Of a stretch of 37,307 nucleotides of DNA, positions 16,059 to 23,437 are shown piece after piece. Position 1 is the first letter of the stretch; each line of letters begins with the position of its first letter. The stretch is from Flavonifractor plautii ATCC 29863. GTDB taxonomy: Bacteria > Bacillota > Clostridia > Oscillospirales > Oscillospiraceae. A program made the translations under genes and the position numbers. The notes under the pieces were generated by a model that was not told the DNA's origin, did no database searches, and saw only the letters and a program-made list of their open reading frames with translations. The DNA is taken from contig NZ_JH417848.1 of the NCBI RefSeq assembly GCF_000239295.1, positions 1 through 37,307 on the forward strand. Direction: 5' to 3'.

Positions 16059-16127
16059 ATGTTCTCCTCCACTTTCTCTGTTCATTCCTGGATAAACGGC
16101 AGCAGCGGGCGGGCACCCGGCGGGGCG

Positions 16128-16171
16128 GGGCCGCCCAGCGTTCCTGTAGGGGGCGATGCCCTCATCGCCCC
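16128..16171. repeat. REP-like hairpin overlapping the end of the XRE gene
   Basis: GTAG at 16146 leads into GGGGCGATG, a short loop, CATCGCCCC (16150-16171). The stop codon of the XRE gene lies inside it. The 25 bases from 16128 to 16152 recur exactly at 16821-16845 and with three changes at 16987-17011, so this is one part of the larger composite repeat. Confidence 0.85.
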
Positions 16172-16413
16172 GCCCCATCGTCTTGCCGCAGAGGCCGGGG
16201 CTCGTCCGTAAGGCCCAGGAGATAGTCGGCGCTGATGTTGTAGTGCTCACACAAAAGGGCAAGCTTGGCAAAGGTAGATGCCTTGCGGCCATTTTCCATT
16301 TCACCAATTTGATTTTGTTTGATACCGAGAAAATCGGCCAAGTCTTTTTGAGTTTCTCCCCTATCTTTTCTTAGGCATTTTAGCCGTGTGCCAAACAAAT
16401 CATTGGAATACAC
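16162..16413 (-). CDS. XRE-family helix-turn-helix repressor
   Basis: 83 residues from the GTG at 16413, preferred because AAGGGGGG lies 5 bases upstream; an ATG at 16431 would add six residues and overlap the -35 of the opposing promoter. An HTH_3 domain covers about residues 5-65: FGTRLKCLRKDRGETQKDLADFL, then GIKQNQIGEMENGRKASTFA as the recognition region. ADYLLGLTDEPRP is typical of phage-type and Firmicutes repressors. The last codons and stop come from a REP hairpin. It faces away from the small gene at 16486, and an interrupted palindrome between them is its likely operator. Confidence 0.9.
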   Translation of the reverse strand: MYSNDLFGTRLKCLRKDRGETQKDLADFLGIKQNQIGEMENGRKASTFAKLALLCEHYNISADYLLGLTDEPRPLRQDDGAGR

Positions 16414-16424
16414 CGAATCCCCCC

Positions 16425-16454
16425 TTGACATTTCCCACTAATAGCGTGTATACT
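16425..16454 (+). promoter_or_regulatory. promoter for the DUF6809-like gene
   Basis: Plus strand: perfect TTGACA (16425-16430), 18-bp spacer, TATACT (16449-16454), 32 bp before the ATG at 16486. The spacer and the bases after the -10 are covered by the palindrome at 16434-16474, so a bound repressor would block it. Confidence 0.85.
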
Positions 16455-16474
16455 AAATCCACACTATTAGTGGG
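16434..16474. promoter_or_regulatory. palindromic operator between the XRE gene and its partner
   Basis: CCCACTAATAGCGTG (16434-16448) and CACACTATTAGTGGG (16460-16474) are inverted copies with one mismatch, separated by 11 bp that hold the -10 box. The outer 11 bp are perfect. The half-site spacing of about two helical turns suits a dimeric XRE repressor. That this repressor binds here is inferred from position. Confidence 0.8.
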
Positions 16475-16485
16475 GTGTTGATAAA

Positions 16486-16740
16486 ATGAATGACTTCCTA
16501 CAGCAGCTCTTAGAACATGAGCTGGGTAACAGGCACTTGGATTTCCGTCAGGCCCCCGGCTATCAAGAGCGGCTGGAGCGCATCAGCGCCTGCCACGACC
16601 AGATCCGCGCCTCCCTCGGGCTGGATTTTCTCGACCGTCTCAACGATCTGGAGGGCGAAATGTCCGATTATGAGCGGCTGGCCTGCTTCCGGCACGGCTT
16701 CCGTCTGGCCGGGCGTCTCCTCATGGAACTTCTGCCTTGA
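16486..16740 (+). CDS. small DUF6809-like protein
   Basis: 84 residues, acidic, mostly helical, with no membrane segment. The C-terminal YERLACFRHGFRLAGRLLMELL resembles the F.xGFxLGxRLmlE ending I associate with DUF6809, a small Firmicutes family of unknown function; this is recall, not a search. GGGGTGTTGATAAA precedes the ATG. It is the only plus-strand gene for many kilobases and is controlled by a consensus promoter with an operator. The pair with the XRE gene could be a repressor/effector module or a toxin-antitoxin-like unit, but nothing shows toxicity. A REP unit starts six bases after its stop. Confidence 0.75.
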   Translation: MNDFLQQLLEHELGNRHLDFRQAPGYQERLERISACHDQIRASLGLDFLDRLNDLEGEMSDYERLACFRHGFRLAGRLLMELLP

Positions 16741-16742
16741 GC

Positions 16743-17033
16743 TGCGGGCGGATGTGGGCATCTGCCCCTACGGGCGTGCGCGGCGGGGCGGACGTCCACA
16801 AGAGGCGCCCCCATGCGTTTGGGCCGCCCAGCGTTCCTGTAGGGGCGGCCTTTATGGCCGCCCGTTCTGTCCGATCCCCAGGGTGTCGGTGCGGGAACCC
16901 CGCGGTAGCGGGCGGATGTGGGCATCCGCCCCTACGGACGTGCGCCCGGCAGGGCGGGCGACCACAAGGGTCGCCCCTACGTGTTGGGGCCGCCCGGTGC
17001 TCCTGTAGGGGCGGCCTTTGTGGCCGCCCCTAC
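16743..17033. repeat. composite REP array (BIME-like), two tandem copies
   Basis: Five hairpins fill the whole gap. 16746-16771 and 16910-16935 are GGGCGGATG/CATCCGCCC type ending CTAC. 16956-16980 is GGGCGACC/GGTCGCCC type ending CTAC, with a decayed counterpart near 16786-16813. 16839-16863 and 17005-17033 are GTAG GGGCGGCC/GGCCGCCC type. The order and linkers repeat, giving two units of about 120 bp (16743-16864 and 16907-17033). Orientation alternates as in bacterial interspersed mosaic elements. The last hairpin is complete with GTAG and CTAC at its two ends, and its TAG is the trmFO stop. Confidence 0.9.
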
Positions 17034-18334
17034 CGCCAGTCCAGCCCGTCCAGAAGCTCCAAGGCCCGCTTGGACAGCTCGGCATTTTTATTCCGCTTGC
17101 CTTTGACGCGGTAGCCCAGGGGCGGGATGATGCCGAAGTTGACGTTCATGGGCTGGAAGTCGGTGACGCTCTCGTTGCTGACATAGCGCGCCAGGGCGCC
17201 GACGGCGGTCTCCTGGGGGAAGTCCACGGGGGGCCTCCCCTCCAGCCGCCGGGCCAGCTCCACGGCGACCAGGAAGCCGGAGGCGGTGGACTCCACGTAC
17301 CCCTCCACGCCGGTGATCTGCCCGGCGAAGCAGACGCGGGGCTCCTTCTTCACCCGGTAATAGCGGTCCAACAGCCGGGGGGAGTCCAGATAGGTGTTGC
17401 GGTGCATGACGCCGTAGCGCACGAACTCGGCGTTCCTGAGGGCGGGGATCATGGAGAACACCCGCCTCTGCTCCGGCCATTTCAGGTGGGTCTGGAAGCC
17501 CACCAGGTTGTAGATGGTGCCGTCGGCGTTGTCCCGGCGGAGCTGCACCACGGCGAAGGGCTCCTTTCCGGTCTTGGGATCGTTCAGGCCACGGGGCTTG
17601 AGGGGGCCGTAGCACAGGGTCTGCTTCCCCCGGCGGGCCATGACCTCCACGGGCATACAGCCCTCGAACACATGCTTGTCCTCAAAGCCGTGAACCTCCG
17701 CCTCCTGGGCGGCGCACAGCTCGGCCCAGAAGGCGTCGTACTCCTCCTCCGTCATGGGGCAGTTGATGTAGTCCGGGGTCCCCCTGTCGTAGCGGGAGGC
17801 GAAGAAGGCGTTCTCCATGTCCACGCTCTCGAAGGTGACCAGGGGGGCCGCCGCGTCGTAGAAATTGAGGGTGCGGCTCTCAGGGAAGAAGGCCCGGATG
17901 GCCTCCGCCAGCGGGTCGGAGGTCAGGGGGCCGGAGGCCACGATCACGTTCCCCAACTCCGGGATTTGGGTGACCTCCCCCTCCTCCACGGTGATGAGGG
18001 GGTGGGAGCGAAGCTTCTCCGTCACCGCATGGGCGAACCCGTGGCGGTCCACCGCCAGGGCGCCCCCCGCCTCCACCCGGTGGGCGTCGGCGCAGGTCAG
18101 GATCAGGGAGTCCATGCGGCGCAGCTCCTCCTTGAGCAGGCCCACCGCGTTCTCCAACTGATCCGAGCGCAGGGAGTTGGAGCACACCAGCTCCCCAAAC
18201 CACTCGGTATGGTGGGCGGGGGTCATTTTGGAGGGCTTCATCTCCCGCAGGGTGACGGGGACGCCCCGCTGGGCAAGCTGCCACGCGGCCTCCGAGCCCG
18301 CCAGGCCTGCGCCGATTACAATAACTGGTTCCAT
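17030..18334 (-). CDS. trmFO: tRNA m5U54 methyltransferase TrmFO (folate/FAD-dependent)
   Basis: 434 residues, full length. TrmFO makes 5-methyluridine at tRNA position 54 using methylenetetrahydrofolate and FAD. The FAD-binding Rossmann motif is VIVIGAGLAGSEAAWQLAQR at residues 4-23, followed by MTPAHHTEWFGELVCSNSLR with the conserved Cys51. Later come INCPMTEEEYDAF, YGPLKPRGLNDPKTG, and the C-terminal FAQITGVEGY-type block (CFAGQITGVEGYVESTASGF). The stop codon (TAG) is part of the GTAG of a REP hairpin, so the tail ends exactly where the repeat begins. Confidence 0.95.
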   Translation of the reverse strand: MEPVIVIGAGLAGSEAAWQLAQRGVPVTLREMKPSKMTPAHHTEWFGELVCSNSLRSDQLENAVGLLKEELRRMDSLILTCADAHRVEAGGALAVDRHGFAHAVTEKLRSHPLITVEEGEVTQIPELGNVIVASGPLTSDPLAEAIRAFFPESRTLNFYDAAAPLVTFESVDMENAFFASRYDRGTPDYINCPMTEEEYDAFWAELCAAQEAEVHGFEDKHVFEGCMPVEVMARRGKQTLCYGPLKPRGLNDPKTGKEPFAVVQLRRDNADGTIYNLVGFQTHLKWPEQRRVFSMIPALRNAEFVRYGVMHRNTYLDSPRLLDRYYRVKKEPRVCFAGQITGVEGYVESTASGFLVAVELARRLEGRPPVDFPQETAVGALARYVSNESVTDFQPMNVNFGIIPPLGYRVKGKRNKNAELSKRALELLDGLDWR

Positions 18335-18355
18335 GGGTTCCTCCTTGTGTGGGAC

Positions 18356-18973
18356 TCAGCGGATGAAGTGGGTGCGCAGAGGCTCCTCCCGCTCCGGCAG
18401 GCCGTATTTCTCCCGGCCCAAGGCGATGCTCTTGACCAGGAAGGCCATGTTCCGGGCCAGGGTGCGCATGGTCTGGAGGCCCTCGGCGTCCTGGGCGGCC
18501 TCGCCGGGCAGGCGGCCGTGGATGCTGTTCCAGTACTGGCTGGAGGCCACCGGCATGCCGCTGATGGTAAAGAATTTGTTCAGCTCGTCAAAGGTGGAGG
18601 ACAGGCCGCCCCGCCGGGCCGCCGCCACGGCGGCCCCCACCTTCATGGTCTTGTCAAAGGAGGTGGAGTAAAACAGCCGGGTCAGCAGGGCCACCAGGGT
18701 GGCGTTGGCCGAGGCGTAGTACACCGGGCTGCCCACCACCAGCCCGTCGCAGGCCTCCAGCTTGGGGGCCAGCTCGTTCACCAGATCGTCGAACACGCAC
18801 CGGCCCAGCTCGGCGCACTTGCCGCAGGCGATACACCCCCGGATAACCCGGTTTCCCACCTGCACCCGCTCGGTCTCCAGGCCCTCGGCGGCAAACACGG
18901 CCTCCATCTCGTCCAGGGCGGCGGCGGTGTTGCCCTTGGGCCGGGGACTTCCGTTGAGCAGCAGAATCTTCAT
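18356..18973 (-). CDS. flavodoxin-fold NAD(P)H-dependent FMN reductase family protein
   Basis: 205 residues. The N-terminal MKILLLNGSPRPKGNTAAAL is the phosphate-binding loop for FMN in this family. CIACGKCAELGRCVFDD at about residues 47-63 is a cysteine cluster seen in the Clostridia branch of these reductases. VVGSPVYYASANATLVALLTR is the second flavin-contact region. The electron acceptor is unknown; members act on quinones, azo compounds or iron-sulfur partners. It lies between TraX and trmFO, 21 bp from each, and may be co-transcribed with them. Confidence 0.88.
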   Translation of the reverse strand: MKILLLNGSPRPKGNTAAALDEMEAVFAAEGLETERVQVGNRVIRGCIACGKCAELGRCVFDDLVNELAPKLEACDGLVVGSPVYYASANATLVALLTRLFYSTSFDKTMKVGAAVAAARRGGLSSTFDELNKFFTISGMPVASSQYWNSIHGRLPGEAAQDAEGLQTMRTLARNMAFLVKSIALGREKYGLPEREEPLRTHFIR

Positions 18974-18994
18974 GCCAACACGCTCCTTTTCCGG

Positions 18995-19708
18995 TTACAC
19001 GCCCATACACCCCCCCACCAGGGCGATGACCGCCAGATGGGCGGGATAGAAGGCGTAAAAGAACCACTTGGGAATCCGGAGGCCGGAGTGGGTGCGGCAG
19101 AGGATCAGCGGCAGGGCCAGCAGGGCGAAGATCGTCCAGTTGACGGCGTGGCCGCCCACCACCAGGGCCAGGGGATCCTCCAGGGAGCCGCCCCACAGGG
19201 CGGGAAGCCAGAACAGGATGTACAGCCCCGCCAGCAGGGCGGGTTTGTTCCGGCAGAAGTAAAAGATCAGCATCAGAATGACGCCGTTGTAGTTGTAGTC
19301 AAAGCTTCCGAAGGCCAGCACCAGAACCCCCAGCACAAAGAGCCACCAGCGCCGGGTGGTCAGCCCCCACATGGCCAGCAGGCTGAGGAAGAGGGTGAAG
19401 AAGATGTTCCAGTTGGTCAGGTTGCCCAGGATGTCGTCGGCGTTGAAGGCGAGAATCCAGAAGGGCTGGGACACCACGGCGAAAATCGCCAGCCGCCCCA
19501 GGTAGCGCCTGATGTCGTGGGTGTAGAGCAGGCCCACCGTCATACAGTAGCAGAACAGGGGGAAGGCCAGCCGGCCGATCCACCGGAATATGGGCGTCTC
19601 CGGGAAGAAGGCCCCGCCAATGTGATCCAGCAGCATGGCGGCAATGGCGACCAGCTTGAGCAGGTCGGTGTCCAGGTTGGTGCGCAGCTTTCTCTCTTGG
19701 GTTTCCAT
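18995..19708 (-). CDS. TraX family membrane protein
   Basis: 237 residues from the ATG at 19708, chosen because GGAGGAATGAGATC precedes it; the frame extends 8 codons further but that would bury the ribosome site. About seven or eight membrane segments. The family pattern is present: DLLKLVAIAAMLLDHIGGAFF at the N-terminus, RWIGRLAFPLFCYCMTVGLLYT, and the C-terminal KWFFYAFYPAHLAVIALVGG. TraX of the F plasmid N-acetylates pilin; chromosomal relatives in Firmicutes resemble membrane acyltransferases of unknown substrate. No conjugation genes are nearby, so a pilin role is unlikely. Confidence 0.88.
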   Translation of the reverse strand: METQERKLRTNLDTDLLKLVAIAAMLLDHIGGAFFPETPIFRWIGRLAFPLFCYCMTVGLLYTHDIRRYLGRLAIFAVVSQPFWILAFNADDILGNLTNWNIFFTLFLSLLAMWGLTTRRWWLFVLGVLVLAFGSFDYNYNGVILMLIFYFCRNKPALLAGLYILFWLPALWGGSLEDPLALVVGGHAVNWTIFALLALPLILCRTHSGLRIPKWFFYAFYPAHLAVIALVGGCMGV

Positions 19709-19740
19709 GATCTCATTCCTCCGGTATTTCAACTGAGTCT

Positions 19741-19781
19741 GCCGTCAGGGGGAATCCCTGACGGCTTCCACCGGTGGAAGC
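19741..19781 (-). terminator. paired hairpins after topA
   Basis: GCCGTCAGGG/CCCTGACGGC with loop GGAAT (19741-19765), and a perfect CTTCCACC/GGTGGAAG (19766-19781) next to it. They directly follow the topA stop. No T-run follows, so they may be a weak terminator or a message-stabilising structure. Confidence 0.45.
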
Positions 19782-19786
19782 GGGCC

Positions 19787-22117
19787 TCAGGCCTCGCTTT
19801 TGGTCTTGGCCGCGGCTTTTTTCGCCGTCGGTTTCTTTGCCGCCGTCTTCTTGGGAGCGGCGGTTTTCTTGGCGGCCGCCGTCTTCGCGGCCGGCTTTTT
19901 GGCGGCGGTCTTTTTGGCCGCCGCCTTTTGGGCGGGCTTCTTCTCCTCCTCGGGAGGGGCGCCCTCTGCCGGGCTCTCCGCGGAGGCGGCCTTTTTCTTG
20001 TAGCCCCGCTGATCCTCGGGTAGGAAGTTGGGGCACTCCGGGTTGATGCAGAAGGGCTTCTTGAACCCCCGGCCCGACTTCTTGAACAGGGTGTGACCGC
20101 ACTCGGGGCAGGTCTCCTTCACCGGCACGTCCCAGGTCATGAAGTCGCACCGCTTGGCCTCGTCCTTGTTGGAGTTGTTCTCGCAGCCGTAGTAGGCGTA
20201 TCCCCGCTTGGAGGTCTTTTTGAGGATCTTGCCGCCGCACTTGGGGCACTTGCCGGGCATCTCGATGACGATGGGCTGGGTGTGGTCGCACTCCGGCCAG
20301 CCGGGGCAGGCCAGGAAGCGGCCGAACCGGCCGGACTTATACACCAGATTGCGCCCGCACTTGGGGCAGATCACGTCGGACACCTCGTCGGGCACCTTGA
20401 TGCGCTCGCCGTCCAGATCCGCCTCGGCCTTCTGGAGCTCCTGCTCAAAGTCGCCGTAGAAGTCGCCCAGCAGGCTTTTCCAGTCCACCTTGCCGGTCTC
20501 CACCTCGTCCAGCCGCTCCTCCATGGTGGCGGTGAAGGTGGTATCCACGATGTCGGTGAATTTGTCCTTCATCAGGCCGGTGACCACCTCCCCCAGGGGA
20601 GTGGGGCGGAGGTTCCTGCCCTCCTTCACCACGTACTCCCGGTCCAGGATGGTGGAGATGGTGGGGGCGTAGGTGGAGGGGCGGCCGATGCCCTTCTCCT
20701 CCAGGGCCTTGATCAGCGTGGCCTCGGTGTAGCGGCTGGGGGGCTGGGTGAAGTGCTGGTCGGGCTTGAGGGCCTCCAGCTTCAGGGCCTCCCCCTCCTT
20801 CAGATCGGGCAGGGGGGACTGGAACGCCTCCTCCTCCTCGTCCTTCCCCTCCACGTACACGGCGGTGTAGCCGGAGAACTTGAGGGCCGAGTGGGTGGCC
20901 CGGAAGGTGTATCCCGCGGAGGTCACCTCGATGGACACGCTGTCGTACACGGCGGAGGCCATCTGGCAGGCCAGGAAGCGGCTCCAGATGAGCTTGTAGA
21001 GCTTATACTGCTCGGCGGTGAGGGACTTCTTGATGTCCTCCGGGGTCAGGTTCACGTTGGAGGGCCGGATGGCCTCGTGGGCGTCCTGGGCGCCGGATTT
21101 GGTCTTGTAGACCCGGGCCTTGCCGGGGTAGTAGTCCGCGCCGTAGCGGGCGAGGATGAAGTCCTTCGCGGCGGCGGTGGCCTCGTCGGACAGGCGGAGG
21201 GAGTCGGTACGCATATAGGTGATGAGACCCACGGTGCCCTCCCCCTCGATGTCCACGCCCTCATAGAGCTGCTGGGCGATGGACATGGTCCGCCGGGGCG
21301 TCATGTTGAGCTTGCGGCTGGCCTCCTGCTGGAGGGTGGAGGTGATGAAGGGGGGCGCGGGGTTGCGCTGCTTGTCCTGCCGCTTGACGCCGGTGACGGC
21401 GAAGGGGGCGTTCTTCACCGCCTCCATGACGGCGTTGACCTCCGCCTCGCTGTTCAGCTCCACCTTCTTCTCCCGGCCGTAGAAGCTGGCCTTGAACTGC
21501 CCCAGGTTGGGGGCGATGCGGGAGAGATCAGCGTCCAGGGACCAGTACTCCTGGGGGACGAAGGCCTTGATGTCGGCCTCCCGCTCGCACACCAGCCGGG
21601 TGGCCACCGACTGCACCCGCCCGGCGGACAGGCCCCGGCGGATCTTCTTCCACAGCAGGGGGGAGATCTGATAGCCCACGATGCGGTCCAGCACCCGGCG
21701 CGCCTGCTGGGCGTTCACCAGATCCATATCGATGGCCCGGGGGTGGGCGATGGAGTCGTTGACCACCTTCTTGGTGATCTCGTTGAAGGTCACCCGGTAG
21801 GTCTTGTCGTCCGGGATGCCCAGCATCTCCTTCAGGTGCCAGGAGATGGCCTCGCCCTCCCGGTCGGGGTCGGTGGCGAGGAACACTTTCTCGCTCTTCT
21901 TGGCGGATTTTTTCAGCTCGTCAATGACCTCTTCCTTGCCCTTGATGGGCTGGTAGTTCAGTTCAAAGCCGTGCTCCACGTCCACGCCCAGCTTGCTCTT
22001 GGGCAGGTCGCGCACGTGGCCCATGGAGGCCTTCACCTCATAGCCCGGGCCCAGATATTTGCCGATGGTCTTGGCCTTCGCCGGAGACTCGACGATCACC
22101 AAATTCGATTTTGCCAC
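19787..22117 (-). CDS. topA: DNA topoisomerase I
   Basis: 776 residues. It relaxes negative supercoils. The Toprim part has VESPAKAKTIGKYLG (residues 8-22) and LATDPDREGEAISWHL. The active-site tyrosine is in LITYMRTDSLRLS. Three C4 zinc ribbons follow at about 585-720: CPKCGRNLV...CPGWPEC, CPKCGGKIL...C, and CPECGHTLF...CINPEC. After residue 735 the protein ends in a lysine/alanine/proline tail of histone-H1 type (KKTAAKKPAAKTAAAKK). The start is GTG at 22117 with AAGGAG upstream. It follows dprA, the common topA-dprA pairing of Firmicutes. Confidence 0.96.
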   Translation of the reverse strand: MAKSNLVIVESPAKAKTIGKYLGPGYEVKASMGHVRDLPKSKLGVDVEHGFELNYQPIKGKEEVIDELKKSAKKSEKVFLATDPDREGEAISWHLKEMLGIPDDKTYRVTFNEITKKVVNDSIAHPRAIDMDLVNAQQARRVLDRIVGYQISPLLWKKIRRGLSAGRVQSVATRLVCEREADIKAFVPQEYWSLDADLSRIAPNLGQFKASFYGREKKVELNSEAEVNAVMEAVKNAPFAVTGVKRQDKQRNPAPPFITSTLQQEASRKLNMTPRRTMSIAQQLYEGVDIEGEGTVGLITYMRTDSLRLSDEATAAAKDFILARYGADYYPGKARVYKTKSGAQDAHEAIRPSNVNLTPEDIKKSLTAEQYKLYKLIWSRFLACQMASAVYDSVSIEVTSAGYTFRATHSALKFSGYTAVYVEGKDEEEEAFQSPLPDLKEGEALKLEALKPDQHFTQPPSRYTEATLIKALEEKGIGRPSTYAPTISTILDREYVVKEGRNLRPTPLGEVVTGLMKDKFTDIVDTTFTATMEERLDEVETGKVDWKSLLGDFYGDFEQELQKAEADLDGERIKVPDEVSDVICPKCGRNLVYKSGRFGRFLACPGWPECDHTQPIVIEMPGKCPKCGGKILKKTSKRGYAYYGCENNSNKDEAKRCDFMTWDVPVKETCPECGHTLFKKSGRGFKKPFCINPECPNFLPEDQRGYKKKAASAESPAEGAPPEEEKKPAQKAAAKKTAAKKPAAKTAAAKKTAAPKKTAAKKPTAKKAAAKTKSEA

Positions 22118-22138
22118 AGCATAGTACTCCTTACATAC

Positions 22139-23347
22139 TTAGTCGTCAAAGCGGACGGCAGCGGTAAACCGCTTGCCGGGAAGCTCATTCAGATAGCCCT
22201 GAGCCTGCAGCAGGGTCAGGGCAGTGTTCACCCGCCGGGCGGGAATCTCGGTGCGGCCCACGATCTCGTCGGGCACCCGGGCGCGGCCGCTCAGCAGGGC
22301 GAAGATGGCCCGCTGTTCGTCCCCCATGGCCTCCAGCTCACTCCGGGGGCGCAGAGGGAGGGGATTCCTCTCCGCCGGACGGGGCACCGGCTCCGGCGCC
22401 GGCTCGGCCGCCGCCTCCAGCCGCGCCTCCGCCCCCTCCTGGGACAGCGGAGGTGCCTGCCGCACCTTATGGGGAAAGCGTGTCACATATTCCACCAGAA
22501 TATCCTGGGCCGAGCGGATCAGCTTGGCCTCGCCCCGTGCAATCAGGCCGTTGGTGCCCGCGCTCATGGGCGCGTCCGCCGGACCGGGGACGGCGAACAC
22601 CTCCCGGTTCTGGTCCAGGGCCAGCCGGGCGGTGATCAGCGTGCCGCTGTGCTCGGCGGCCTCCACCGCCGCCACGCCCGCGGACAGGCCGCTGAGGATG
22701 CGGTTGCGGATGGGGAAGCGCCACCCCTCTGGCGGGGTGCCGGGCGGGTTCTCCGACAGGATGGCCCCCGCGGCGGCCACATCCTCGTAGAGTCCCTGGT
22801 TGCGCCGGGGGTAGACCACGTCCACCCCGCCGGCCAGCACCGACACCGCCGGGCCGCCGCCCTGGAGGGCCCCCTTGAGGGCGGCCGCGTCGATGCCCTG
22901 TGCCAGGCCGGAGAGCACCAGCGCCCCCGACCGGGCCAGCTCCAGGCCCAGCCGCCCCGCCATGGCCACGCCGTAGGGGGTACACTCCCGGGCGCCCACG
23001 ATGGCGACGGCCAGCTCCTCGTCAAAGCGGAAGAGCCGCCCCTTCACATAGAGCACCAGGGGAAAGTCGTGGAGCTGGAGCAGGCGCTCCGGATAGGCCG
23101 CGTCCTGGTAGGTCAGCAGGGTGAGTCCCAGCCGGTCGCAGTCGCCCAGGATGCGCTCCGCCCGCTCCAGGGATTTGTCCGCCAGGGAGCGGCAAAGCCT
23201 TTCACTCAACGGAAGCAGTTCGTACTCCCCGGGGTCGGCGAAGTAGGCCGCCTCCGCGGTGCCGAACCGGCGCACCAGCGCCGCGGCCGTCTCGGGCCGG
23301 AGGCCCTCCCGGGTAGTGAGCCACAGCAGATAGGTTAACGCAGCCAC
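22139..23347 (-). CDS. dprA: DNA processing protein DprA
   Basis: 402 residues from a GTG at 23347, with GGAGG 7 bases upstream. DprA loads RecA onto incoming single-stranded DNA in transformation; the gene is also kept in species not known to be competent. The Rossmann-like DprA domain covers about 75-285: VAIVGARECTPYGVAMAGRL, VLSGLAQGIDAAALKGAL, GGVDVVYPRRNQGLYEDV, FPIRNRILSGLSAGVAAVEA, HSGTLITARLALDQNREVFAVPG and GTNGLIARGEAKLI. A proline/glutamate linker leads to a C-terminal winged helix (about 340-400). Upstream of topA. Confidence 0.95.
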   Translation of the reverse strand: MAALTYLLWLTTREGLRPETAAALVRRFGTAEAAYFADPGEYELLPLSERLCRSLADKSLERAERILGDCDRLGLTLLTYQDAAYPERLLQLHDFPLVLYVKGRLFRFDEELAVAIVGARECTPYGVAMAGRLGLELARSGALVLSGLAQGIDAAALKGALQGGGPAVSVLAGGVDVVYPRRNQGLYEDVAAAGAILSENPPGTPPEGWRFPIRNRILSGLSAGVAAVEAAEHSGTLITARLALDQNREVFAVPGPADAPMSAGTNGLIARGEAKLIRSAQDILVEYVTRFPHKVRQAPPLSQEGAEARLEAAAEPAPEPVPRPAERNPLPLRPRSELEAMGDEQRAIFALLSGRARVPDEIVGRTEIPARRVNTALTLLQAQGYLNELPGKRFTAAVRFDD

Positions 23348-23437
23348 GGGATTGCCTCCTTCCGGCTGTTGTCTTGTTCTGTGCCGCGCCAGCGCGCGGT
23401 CCCACCGGAGTGGGGCCGTCCGCTGGGGCGGCCTGGC

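Noticed and set aside
16059-16307. N-terminal extension of PlsX from 16307
   Set aside because: It would run through REP sequence and the XRE gene. The ATG at 16058 has a strong ribosome site and the expected MKIIVDAMGGDNAP start.
16743-17033. CRISPR array
   Set aside because: The repeats alternate in orientation, are themselves palindromic and vary in stem sequence. Spacers are repeated too, and there are no cas genes.
17018-23338. Very long plus-strand open frames (1001 and 1081 codons) across trmFO, TraX, topA and dprA
   Set aside because: They mirror well-identified minus-strand genes in a GC-rich genome, are rich in G/H/L/V/Q repeats, and lack ribosome sites. They are antisense shadows.
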